From positions 107,501 through 137,500 of the forward strand of contig LUCW03002204.1 in NCBI GenBank assembly GCA_001586965.3: a DNA stretch of 30,000 nucleotides. The letters are read 5' to 3'. Within the stretch, counting starts at the first letter, position 1. Every line of letters starts with the position of its first letter. A program made the position numbers and the translations under genes. Below, piece by piece: positions 22,601 through 30,000 of the stretch. Source of the stretch: Sphaeroforma sirkka (lineage: Eukaryota; Opisthokonta; Ichthyosporea; Ichthyophonida). The notes under the pieces are model-generated. The model was not told the origin of the DNA. It searched no databases and was given only the letters and a program-made list of their open reading frames with translations.

Positions 22601-25600
22601 CCCATTGATTGGTGCTCATGACCACTTTTATGATGGTGTGTGTTATTGTTTCTTCCTTTTGCTTGTAGCATGTCACATAACCCATTGATTCGTGCTCATG
22701 GTCACTTGTGATAGTGTGTGTCGTTGTTACTTCCCTTTACCTGTAGTATGTCACATAACCCATTGATTAGGGCTCATGGCCACTTGTGATGGTGTGTGTC
22801 ATTGTTACTTGTAGTATGTCACATAACCCATTGATTGGTGCTCATGACCACTTATGATGGTGTGTGTTATTGTTTCTTCCTTTTGCTTTGTAGTATGTCA
22901 CATAACCCATTGATTCGTGCTCATGGTCACTTGTGATAGTGTGTGTCGTTTTTTACTTCCCTTTACCTGTAGTATGTCACATAACCCATTGATTAGGGCT
23001 CATGGCCACTTGTGATAGCGTGTGTCGTTGTTACTTCCCTTTACCTGTAGTATGTCACATAACCCATTGATTAGGGCTCATGGCCACTTGTGATGGTGTG
23101 TGTCATTGTTACTTGTAGTATGTCACATAACCCATTGATTGGTGCTCATGACCACTTATGATGGTGTGTGTTATTGTTTCTTCCTTTTGCTTGTAGTATG
23201 TCACATAACCCATTGATTCGTGCTCATGGTCACTTGTGATAGTGTGTGTCGTTGTTACTTCCCTTTACCTGTAGTATGTCACATAACCCATTGGTTAGTG
23301 CTCATGACCACTTGTGATGGTGTGTGTCGTTGTTACTTCCCTTTACCTGTAGTATGTCACATACCCATTGATTAGGGTTCATGGCCACTTGTGATAGTGT
23401 GTGTCATTGTTACTTCCTTTTACTTGTAGTATGTCACACAACCCATTGATTCGTGCTCACGACCACTTGTGATAGCGTGTGTCGTTGTTACTTCCCTTTA
23501 CCTGTAGTATGTCACATACCCATTGATTAGGGTTCATGGCCACTTGTGATAGTGTGTGTCATTGTTACTTCCTTTTACTTGTATGTCACACAACCCATTG
23601 ATTCGTGCTCACGACCACTTGTGATAGCGTGTGTCGTTGTTACTTCCCTTTACCTGTAGTATGTCACATAACCCATTGATTAGGGCTCATGGCCACTTGT
23701 GATAGTGTGTGTCATTGTTACTTCCTTTTACTTGTAGTATGTCACATAACCCATTGATTCGTGCTCACGACCACTAGTGATAGCGTGTGTCATTGTTACT
23801 TCCTTTTGCTTGTAGTATGTCACTTAACCATTGGTTAGTGCTCATGACCACTTGTGATGGTGTGTGTCGTTGTTACTTCCCTTTACCTGTAGTATGTCAC
23901 ATAACCCATTGATTAGGGCTCATGGCCACCTGTGATGGTATGTGTCATTGTTACTTGTAGTATGTCACATAACCCATTGATTGGTGCTCATGACCACTTT
24001 TATGATGGTGTGTGTTATTGTTTCTTCCTTTTGCTTGTAGCATGTCACATAACCCATTGATTCGTGCTCATGGTCACTTGTGATAGTGTGTGTCGTTGTT
24101 ACTTCCCTTTACCTGTAGTATGTCACATACCCATTGATTAGGGCTCATGGCCACTTGTGATAGTGTGTGTCATTGTTACTTCCTTTTACTTGTAGTATGT
24201 CACACAACCCATTGATTCGTGCTCACGACCACTTGTGATGGTGTACGCTTGCTTAACGGGCATACCGTGCGGGTCAGTATTGGTCGCTACTGTGGTACCT
24301 TCATAACTATGTTGCAGCGTACATATACCCATGAATCACCTATATACTAGACTATCGGTAGTATCATCCTACCCCGTTTAACGTTGATGTAACGTATACT
24401 GTACACGCAGACAGTGGGCAATGTGCTACACTGTGGGCTGGTGCTGCTAGACGATGTGGGCGATCTATCGCTTGTCAGCTTACCCGACCTCAAACCCATC
24501 GTACCTGCCGCACAGACAACGCTAAAAGGTATGTGCACCGATCAGCATTCGCCTATGATTTGTAAATCTGTGTATGTGATTGAGATCGTAGTCGTGTAGG
24601 TTGCTGATTAGCATTCACGTCTGATACTCACCCCTGCCTGGGTGTTGTGTTGTGTAATATAGTGAGCGTGTGCGTGTGTGTATTCTGACTCTACGTAACC
24701 CTGTGTGTTGCAATGTCTTGCTGGTGCAGGGTTGAGTAGGATTCCCTCAGTCAGTCCGGACGGAAGGCTGGTGGCCATTTCACACACCGGCAGCGTAGAA
24801 CATTGGTCCATAATCAGAGCGGAAAATAGGTATGCGTTCAGAGCACACTTGCCCCGTGTCACTGGTAGTGTCATAGTACTGATCATGTACGATTGTGCAC
24901 TACTATGTATTATTGATGTACTATTGCTTATACGTGTGTGGTGACTACGGGTCTGAAGTGGTGAGTATGGCTATATGTGAGTGTCATCTCTGAAGTGGAA
25001 ATGAACATATCCAAGTCAACAGGTAACAATAAGCACATATTGTACTGCTGATACATCAATCTCTTGCAGGCCGATGAATGGCGCACACGTGCATGTATAC
25101 GATTGGTCACGAGTGTGTGCATACCAATCCTGATGCCTGAATATTGTATCGTATAGTGTATGTCCCATGCTACTGTGCGTGATTAAGAGTTGGCGTGTAT
25201 GTACGTATGCAACCGTACAAGAGTGTGTGCTCGACCTGTGTACACACATATACGTACACACAATAAAAATGTACGCTATATAAATATATGTTTGAGTGTG
25301 TACCAATGCGCATATCTACTGGAAGTGAATATAGCAACTCATATCCAACCTTGCACTCTAGCATAGTGCAATACTCCTTCAAGTTATCTTGGGTCGGTAA
25401 CTATAGGTGACATAGTACTGTGAATAGGTTGTTATCCCTGGCGTTAAACACATTCCTGTCAGAACCTGTTCCGTTCTATCCACTCATAGAGTCCATGGAC
25501 CCAAGTCAACACAAAGTAGAGGACCAGTGTCTCATATCATCATAAGCACACCATTCCAAGACATCTCGAATAGTAAACGCTCACACCCACAACACACGGA

Positions 25601-28600
25601 CCGCCCATATCCCTCCTGACCCCCCACTTTGCTCTCTCTGTAATAAAAAACACACCCACCTCACCTCTCTCTATCAATAACACACCCACCTCACCTCTCT
25701 ATATCTATCAATAACACATTCACCCCACCTCTCTATCAATAACACATTCATCTCACCTCTCTATCAATAACACGCCCACCTCACCTCTCTCTGTCAATAA
25801 CACACTCACCTCACCTCTCTCTATCAATCAATAACACTCACCTTATCTCTCTCTATCAATAATACACCCACCTTACCTCTCTCTAACATTACCTCTCTCT
25901 AACAACAACACACCCACCCCACCTCTCTGTTACAGGCTAGGGCTGCCCGCTAGCTTAGGGTGCTTTTTCACACCTGGCATTCTTCTGCCCCCACGTGAAT
26001 CTGCCGGTGGGGGTTTCCTGTCGTCCGTCTTCGGAGGAAATGACGCGTCCGTGGACAGGGCTGCTTTGTGTATGTGCGTGTATGTGTGTGTATGTACGTG
26101 TGCGTATGCGTGTATGTGTGTATGTGCATGTGTATGCGTGTATCAGCTGTTCTCCCTATCATTTTGAATATCAATTTTAAAGTCAATTGCTGTGGATCGT
26201 GACCTTGACTCTAGTGTGTATGTGAGCATAGCCTCTGCGTGTTGGGGTGAGCTATGTATAGCGCAGGTGTGCTGCTTTGTGTAGGTTTTGGGGTGCCTAT
26301 GTGCGCATGTGTATCTTGCACAGATTACCGGTTGTATCCAACGCTTCTGCTTTGCGTTCATGTTAGGAGATAATAGTTTGCTGGGCTTTGCCTGTCGTAT
26401 ATTTTTTTGTCGTAGTGTGTTGCTTGTCGTACAGTCTTCTCTGCCCCTGCATGTAGCACAGCGTCTATGAAGTTTACGGCCTGAACAGCGACTATGTTTG
26501 GTGTCAATCAGACCGAGTGTAAGTGTATCTGTTTCTACTGTGTATGAGAGAGGGGGGGAAGTATTGTATATGCAGAGGTCGAAGTTAGGCAAGCGATGAT
26601 GAAATTGTTACGATAGAGATAGAAAGGTCGGATTGGTCGTTGTCCATTTGTGGACTTATAATGACCCCATCTTCTGCGCCATTCCGAGCACCCAGTGTTC
26701 TATATACGTCACGTAATAAAATACGAATACAATATCGTTTGGGTGACCTTGGTTTCCATATATATAAGTTGCCCAGTGCACACGGATGGGTGAAGAACAC
26801 AGTATGTCCACACGCGTAAGTATTCACACACCATATCCGTTGTATTGTCACAGTCACAATGTCTGACACACCATATCCGTTGTATTGTCAGTCACAATGT
26901 CGGACACCCCATATCCGTTGTATTGTCACAGCCACAATGTCTGACTCACCATATCTGTTGTATTGTCAGTCACAATGTCTGACACACCATATCCGTTGTA
27001 TTATCACAGTCACAATGTCGGACACACCATATCTGTTGTATTGACACAGTCACAATGTCTGACACACCATATCCGTTGTATTATCACAGTCACAATGTCT
27101 GACACATCATATCTGTTGTATTGTTACAGTCACAATGTCTGATATCATATCCGTTGTATTGTTACAGTCACAATGCCTGACACACCATATCCGTTGTATT
27201 GTCACAGTCACAATGTCTGACACACCATATCCGTTGTATTGTCAGTCACAATGTCGGACACACCATATCCGTTGTATTGTCACAGCCACAATGTCTGACT
27301 CACCATATCTGTTGTATTGTCAGTCACAATGTCTCGACACACCATATCCGTTGTATTGTCAGTCACAATGTCGGACACACCATATCCGTTGTATTGTCAG
27401 TCACAATGTCGGACACACCATATCCGTTGTATTGTCACAGCCACAATGTCTGACTCACCATATCTGTTATATTGTCAGTCACAATGTCTGACACACCATA
27501 TCCGTTGTATTGTCAGTCACAATGTCGGACACACCATATCCGTTGTATTATCACAGTCACAATGTCGGACACACCATATCTGTTGTATTGACACAGTCAC
27601 AATGTCTGACACACCATATCCGTTGTATTATCACAGTCACAATGTCGGACACATCATATCTGTTGTATTGTTACAGTCACAATGTCTGATATCATATCCG
27701 TTGTATTGTCACAGTCACAATGTCTGATGGCAGTGACGCTATGCAACGCATTGCGGGTGCGAGGGAGCACAGAGACACAGCGAAGCAGAAGATGATGGAC
27801 ACCAAACAGCAAAGCGAAACCATTGGCGGCACCATGCGAGAGAACAAGCAGGTGTGTATGTGATGTGCAACGTAAAATGTTTAGCAGGTATGTGCCGAGT
27901 GTTTAGGTTCGGCAGATATATGCCCAATGTTCAGTACAATACATTTAGCAGGTATGCAAATGGGTTCAGCACAAGTATGTACCTACTGTTTAGCATAATC
28001 CGTTTAACAGGCGTGTGCCCAATGTTCGCACATATCGGGTAGCTGAGTTGTACCTATAGTTGTACAGGTATGTACATAGTGTGCTTGTGCACGGATACTC
28101 GGGCAAGTGTGTATATATGAACACACACACTGCTGGAGTGTTGGGCGTGTACTGACCCCGCTCAGACTATAAACTAACGTACATTCAAAGACTACCATCA
28201 ATAGATACATAAGATATCATATTGATATTATACTTGGTACGAGGGCATTAGTACAATTGATATATGAGCACACACTGCTGGAATATGCTGGTGATAAACC
28301 CCCACTTCCTTCATCCACAGATGCTCCAAGAACGAGGTGAGAAACTGGAAAGTATCGGTGACAAGACAGAAGATATGAAGAACGACGCACAGAACTTCCT
28401 CGGGAACATCAGGGAATACAACCGAAAACAAGCGGCCAAGAAATGGTATGTACTCACGCCAACAAATGGTATGTACTCGCGCTCGCCTGTCAGAGGGCCA
28501 CTTTCTCTTTCTATTCGAGTGGCACAAGGTGAAGGTATGGAACTTGCATAGGTATAGATATGTAATACATATCACAATCTGATCCGTAGATTGTGTGTGT

Positions 28601-28868
28601 CGCGTTGCTACCTGGGTGGATTACATGGGTGTAATTTTGTATGTGTGAGTAGCGATTGTACGTAACCGCTTACGCTTGCGCTGTTGGCAAAGAGAGCTGT
28701 AGCTCATACGTCCCAAGAGTCCGGACGGCTATGTGGATATTATATATGCGCTCACCACTGGTGTGCTTGGTAAAGTATCAATTTAGTACGCTATTGTAAC
28801 CGTTCTTTTCCATTCCTGCAAAGAATTCATTTATGTTGTTGTATGTCACCTACAGGTACCAAATTTAG
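9484..28868 (+). CDS. STXBP5: Tomosyn (syntaxin-binding protein 5), WD40 plus R-SNARE, 24 exons
   Basis: Exons: 9484-9741, 10789-10968, 11215-11355, 11722-11875, 12361-12457, 12891-13071, 13612-13771, 14040-14191, 14971-15030, 15365-15619, 16177-16396, 17153-17327, 17604-17736, 18431-18643, 19172-19389, 19843-20090, 20482-20580, 21776-21897, 24411-24528, 24730-24829, 25936-26069, 27715-27851, 28321-28445, 28856-28868 (TAG). All introns are GT-AG, all phases agree, and the total is 3693 nt, a 1230-residue protein against roughly 1100-1190 in animals. Hallmarks in family order: [17 protein letters not shown] (Lgl/tomosyn AFDPVQ block), [23 protein letters not shown]...[27 protein letters not shown]...[44 protein letters not shown], and a VAMP-like SNARE motif ending KKWYQI. 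By family knowledge it binds syntaxin and SNAP-25 through the SNARE tail, forming non-fusogenic complexes that restrain exocytosis in the cytosol and at the plasma membrane. Start chosen at the first ATG (MSFFKKVG); an upstream in-frame TTG is not needed. Introns total about 15.7 kb and are rich in tandem repeats. Confidence 0.95.
9742..10788. other. Tomosyn intron 1, CA and TA microsatellites
   Basis: Intron of 1047 bp. The left part has CA-rich repeats (about 9965-10100), the middle has TA arrays with interspersed tatg/catac units (10121-10618), and the right end (10620-10788) is ordinary sequence ending in the tatatag acceptor. Long open frames reported by translation here are TA or CA repeats. 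Confidence 0.9.
10121..10618. repeat. Interrupted (TA)n array within intron 1
   Basis: Several TA runs (for example 10121-10166, 10381-10404 and 10440-10490) are separated by AT-rich spacers containing tatg and catac units and short CA blocks; the block ends with a CA run and a final TA run before 10618. Confidence 0.95.
10789..15619 (+). CDS. STXBP5: Tomosyn exons 2-10: first WD40 propeller
   Basis: Residues about 87-546. Exon 2 carries [17 protein letters not shown] and MYGQPGLE, matching the AFDPVQ...GRPGVE opening of animal tomosyn and LLGL. Exon 4 carries [16 protein letters not shown] and [10 protein letters not shown]. Exons 5-6 carry [13 protein letters not shown] and [20 protein letters not shown]. 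Exon 7 carries [20 protein letters not shown], the conserved GGLP/GGLS loop. Exon 8 carries [17 protein letters not shown]. Exon 10 carries WPIRGGQ and [13 protein letters not shown], equivalent to WPINGG...TGHADGSVKFWD. Exon 9 has only 20 codons. Exon 10 also has an odd run of small hydrophobic residues ([13 protein letters not shown]) encoded by GTG/GTC repeats just after the IYDISSAL strand. Exon 6 ends at the first of three duplicated donors. Confidence 0.93.
12458..12650 (+). repeat. 59-62-bp tandem repeat whose unit starts at the real 5' splice site of intron 5
   Basis: The true donor gtaagtg is at 12458. Equivalent positions recur at 12520 (gtaggtg), 12579 (gtagatg) and 12638 (gtaagtg), each preceded by gcaaa. 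Between them lie copies of tctgtgtgggatgatgtctg and tcttccattttac. Thus three units plus the start of a fourth begin at the intron boundary. The copy at 12638 keeps a consensus donor. Confidence 0.85.
13057..13280 (+). repeat. 74-bp tandem repeat spanning the exon 6/intron 6 junction
   Basis: Three copies with period exactly 74 (ccagtggaa at 13063, 13137 and 13211). Each contains about the last 15 bp of exon 6 plus the donor, so GAA|gtatgtg occurs at 13072, 13146 and 13220. I chose the first as the real donor because it is phase 0 and joins exon 7 in frame; using a later one would add 74 or 148 nt and shift the frame. Confidence 0.9.
14343..14436 (+). repeat. 31-32-bp tandem repeat, three copies, intron 8
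   Basis: The units begin ggaccactcatgcaccc (14343), ggaccactcgtgctccc (14375) and ggaccactcgtgcaccc (14406). They lie inside the 779-bp intron 14192-14970; nothing else of note is seen in that intron. Confidence 0.85.
16177..17736 (+). CDS. STXBP5: Tomosyn exons 11-13: last strand of first half and acidic linker
   Basis: Residues about 547-722. Exon 11 opens with [14 protein letters not shown], a WD-type strand pair matching the LCIAGVSAHVIIYRF region, then becomes Ser/Pro/Glu-rich. Exon 12 is low-complexity ([17 protein letters not shown]) with an acidic serine cluster [12 protein letters not shown] that looks like a casein-kinase-2 target, which is inference. Exon 13 uses the inner acceptor cacag before CACTCAG (17604), needed for phase 2, and ends [11 protein letters not shown], matching the GYQ/GFQ entry into the second half of Lgl proteins. 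It corresponds to the variable linker of animal tomosyns. Confidence 0.88.
17025..17098 (+). repeat. 37-bp tandem duplication, intron 11
   Basis: gtagttcatt...tacag..actctgagtg recurs 37 bp apart (17025 and 17062) with a few differences. It lies about 55 bp upstream of the exon 12 acceptor. The rest of the 756-bp intron shows no structure I can identify. Confidence 0.75.
18431..24829 (+). CDS. STXBP5: Tomosyn exons 14-20: second WD40 half
   Basis: Residues about 723-1094. Exon 14: [20 protein letters not shown], equivalent to LVVFGNCNGIAMVDY. Exon 15: [13 protein letters not shown] and [18 protein letters not shown], equivalent to AISALHF...LWVGTTLGTVLVI. Exon 16: an insert rich in Ser/Lys/Asp, then [13 protein letters not shown]. 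Exons 17-18: [12 protein letters not shown] joined to [16 protein letters not shown], equivalent to the EKQAKVISLP strand. Exon 19: [20 protein letters not shown], equivalent to the ANGHIMTFSLPSLRPLLDV block. Exon 20: [20 protein letters not shown], equivalent to FTNNGQALYLVSPTEIQR. Intron 18 (2513 bp) is the longest and holds a large minisatellite. Confidence 0.92.
19045..19175 (+). repeat. Diverged duplication of the intron 14 acceptor region
   Basis: The real acceptor (tctcacag ending 19171, then tcagagcag) is preceded 85 bp upstream by a near copy ending in tctcacag at 19086 followed by tcggagaag. Upstream bases (atgcacac...cgc..cactcctctcacag) also align. Only the downstream one gives the phase 0 join into [10 protein letters not shown]. 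Confidence 0.6.
20581..21775. other. Tomosyn intron 17, no further exon seen
   Basis: The 1195-bp intron joins exon 17 (phase 1) to exon 18 (phase 1). I searched for an intervening exon because of its length; frames at 21081-21443 are rich in His/Thr from CA repeats and lack family similarity, and the direct join of [10 protein letters not shown] to VSLLSLP fits the family. Confidence 0.7.
22090..24240 (+). repeat. About 28-copy minisatellite (about 78 bp, some 67-68 bp) in intron 18
   Basis: The landmark cttgtagtatgtcacataacc recurs about 28 times, usually 78 bp apart (22131, 22209, 22287 and so on), with shorter units lacking a cttccttttac block. Variants (gattcg, gattaggg, gattggtgc) recur in a fixed order, giving a higher-order repeat of roughly three units. 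Every unit contains a gtatgt donor-like start and a pyrimidine-rich ttacttcctttta-c-tgtag acceptor-like end. The array occupies most of the 2513-bp intron and stops 170 bp before the real acceptor. Confidence 0.95.
25638..25935 (+). repeat. CT-rich tandem repeat (about 30 bp, about 9 copies) ending at the exon 21 acceptor
   Basis: Units of the type cacccacctcacctctctct followed by atcaataaca run uninterrupted into the polypyrimidine tract cacctctctgttacag of the real 3' splice site (exon starts 25936). The last units have ctctaac, which resembles a branch point. The upstream part of this 1106-bp intron (24830-25637) shows no exon. Confidence 0.9.
25936..28868 (+). CDS. STXBP5: Tomosyn exons 21-24: tail and R-SNARE motif
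   Basis: Residues about 1095-1230. Exon 21 carries [13 protein letters not shown] and [19 protein letters not shown], matching the ELFTPVETPE and GFFKGLFGGGAQSLDREEL tail plug of animal tomosyn, which in Sro7-type structures packs on the propeller. Exon 22 begins inside a minisatellite unit and gives the first half of the SNARE helix ([11 protein letters not shown]). Exon 23 continues [19 protein letters not shown], aligning without gaps with VAMP ([21 protein letters not shown]); R1190 is the zero-layer arginine. Exon 24 has only four codons, adding the split Trp then YQI and TAG. No transmembrane segment follows, as expected for tomosyn. Confidence 0.95.
26835..27725 (+). repeat. 23-copy minisatellite (38-40 bp) whose last unit is the exon 22 acceptor
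   Basis: Units read cacaatgtctgacacaccat then atccgttgtattgtcacagt, with 38-bp versions lacking two bases at the cacag step. I count 23 copies of the caatgtc core. The final unit supplies the acceptor ttgtattgtcacag, ending 27714, and the first bases of exon 22 (TCACAATGTCTGA), so the array overlaps coding sequence. The apparent 118-136-codon open frames here are repeat translations, not genes. The array starts about 765 bp after the donor of intron 21. Confidence 0.95.
27852..28080 (+). repeat. Degenerate repeat of the 5' splice site in intron 22
   Basis: The real donor AAGCAG|gtgtgtatg at 27852 is followed by tttagcag|gtatgt (27888), tttagcag|gtatgc (27952), tttaacag|gcgtgt (28011) and tgtacag|gtatgt (28068), about 60 bp apart, with shared cccaatgttc segments between. 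The copies are diverged but the CAG|gt core is kept. Confidence 0.65.
28441..28480 (+). repeat. 23-bp duplication of the exon 23 donor
   Basis: aaatggtatgtactc occurs at 28441 and again at 28464. The first contains the real junction AAATG|gtatgt (28446), which is required for the in-frame join to the final exon encoding WYQI. Use of the second would read on through YVLTPTN and change the C-terminus. Confidence 0.85.
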
Positions 28869-29619
28869 GATTAGAAGCCGGGATAGCCACGCCAAAGGCG
28901 TCTATCCGCTCAGATTGAGGCTCATAGCGCCGCATCATGTAGTGTCACACTCTTCCTGGCTGTGGTACTTAGTATAGGAACTTAGTACTTGACTGTATGT
29001 TTTGCCTGCTTAATAGAATCAATGGGGGCAGTCAAGGAGTATAGCGACTCTTGAGCACACGACTAGATATAGACATGGGTGTTGTCGCTGACTTAAAGGA
29101 TTACCACAAACAATGTAGAGCAGAGGTGTCATCTTATCCACACTCAGCACTATTGAGGGATGGCCAACTCTGACGATAACCACACGGAACAGCAGTCACA
29201 GGCATAGCACTCAGCAACCATACTCGATGTCATCAGCACACACCCACCCCACCCTACACACGGCCACACACACACGGCCACTGACTGCGATGTTTCACAT
29301 AACCAATCCATCGATTTTGACAGTCGATATATATACCTTAGGATGTATAGTGTACTATAGACTGGGGCAGGGCGGTGGTCAACCTCAGTTTCCTCAGATA
29401 ACCGGAGGTGCTGGTTCGAAACATAGCGATCAGCAACAAAAAGGTTGTGGTTTAAAGTTGGGTCCCTAGAATAAACAGCCGTAGCTGCCGTTCAGATCAG
29501 CAATGGCACCCGGACCACACACGCGTGCTACTTGATGACGAACAATCGGTGTCGATGCCATCAACACCTTAGCTGTGCTAATTTCAGCGACAAATTCATA
29601 GCTACGCGCAAGCGTGACC
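28869..29619 (+). other. Downstream of tomosyn: 3' UTR-like and intergenic sequence
   Basis: No confident exon. An AATAAA hexamer at 29470-29475 could serve as a distant polyadenylation signal. An 80-codon frame at 29227-29469 ends just before it but has no splice signals or family resemblance, so I treat it as non-coding. Confidence 0.4.
29470..29475 (+). terminator. Possible polyadenylation hexamer
   Basis: AATAAA, about 600 bp beyond the tomosyn stop codon. I noticed no nearer canonical hexamer on the plus strand. Assignment is weak. Confidence 0.25.
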
Positions 29620-29635
29620 ATGGAAACCATTGGAC
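29620..29635 (+). CDS. Possible tiny first exon of a following gene
   Basis: ATGGAAACCATTGGAC is followed directly by a consensus gtaagt donor, with gtgacc before the ATG giving a fair start context. It would encode METIG plus one base. A candidate acceptor at 29700 (cagccaacag) leads in this phase to a stop after about 15 codons, so no second exon is confirmed. Sequence from 29636 to 30000 otherwise shows nothing I can call. Confidence 0.15.
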
Positions 29636-30000
29636 GTAAGTAAAAGGAATTGTCCCGCCGCTTGGGGAAGGTGAATGATTGGTCACAGGCCAGCCAACAG
29701 ATGAGTCTTCAATATATGGGCAAGATTATCGTACCGAGTTTAAATGAACATCTTCTCTATTTTATTCTCATCTACGTATTATCCTATCCATGGGTGAATC
29801 AATGCCCCTGAAACCACTCCATGTTTGGAATTGAAAACAGCAGTTGACTGTAGCGGGCTATTGGGTACAGGTGAGCGCGAAGAAAAAATTGTGCGTACTG
29901 CTGGATGAGACAACTTTGTATCTCCCCTCAACATGTTCCAACATACGTCATGTATCGAAAGTTTCTAGTCTCGAAGCGGCTTCAGGCTTGATAGCAGGAA

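Noticed and set aside
22090-24240. CRISPR-like regular array
   Set aside because: Units are contiguous with no unique spacers, units vary by substitution and the host is an intron-bearing eukaryote.
26859-27727. Overlapping plus-strand open frames of 61-136 codons rich in [14 protein letters not shown] repeats
   Set aside because: They are translations of the 38-40-bp minisatellite in several frames at once; the repeat is intronic and only its last unit touches a real exon.
29405-29450. tRNA-like B box (ggttcgaaac)
   Set aside because: No matching A box, acceptor stem or cloverleaf could be folded around it by eye.

Overview
The window is nuclear DNA from an intron-rich eukaryote. Its protein-coding information lies in short exons (13 to about 300 bp) bounded by GT-AG introns with strong gtatgt, gtaagt or gtgcgt donors. 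One gene is identified beyond doubt: a 24-exon, plus-strand tomosyn (STXBP5, Lgl/Sro7 superfamily) gene at 9484-28868. I assembled it exon by exon. Every intron phase matches, the total is 3693 nt (1230 codons plus stop), and the protein ends in the tomosyn tail KKWYQI. Full-length tomosyn with an R-SNARE tail, long repeat-laden introns and this intron density would suit an animal or a unicellular relative of animals (an ichthyosporean such as Sphaeroforma is my guess); the organism itself is an inference.

Layout: 1-1023 is AT-rich and non-coding, with a recent 128-bp tandem duplication. A minus-strand gene at 4415-1024 encodes a type II membrane protein with an SGNH/PC-esterase-like lumenal domain; its first exon is not found and one central exon is unresolved. 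At 4612-5471 on the plus strand are the phase-compatible last exons of an unrecognised gene. From 5.7 to 10.6 kb the DNA is very AT-rich and carries long (TA)n microsatellites, one isolated minus-strand C-terminal exon (7274-7032) and a possible small non-autonomous DNA transposon (8690-9201). Tomosyn exon 1 lies inside this AT-rich part; from about 10.7 kb base composition becomes balanced and the remaining 23 exons follow. After 28868 there is 3' UTR-like or intergenic sequence and only a very weak hint of another gene.

Tomosyn architecture: basic N-terminus, a first WD40 propeller (exons 2-10), an acidic/Ser/Pro-rich linker (11-13), a second propeller half (14-20), the tail (21) and an R-SNARE motif with the zero-layer arginine (22-24). 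By family knowledge it binds syntaxin/SNAP-25 t-SNAREs and restrains vesicle fusion.

The most unusual feature is in its introns. At least seven introns carry tandem repeats whose units begin at the real 5' splice site, end at the real 3' splice site, or duplicate the splice site itself (introns 5, 6, 14, 20, 21, 22, 23). An eighth (intron 18) holds about 28 copies of a 78-bp unit that looks like a miniature intron. This suggests intron growth by tandem duplication seeded at splice junctions and would give the spliceosome dozens of decoy sites in one gene.
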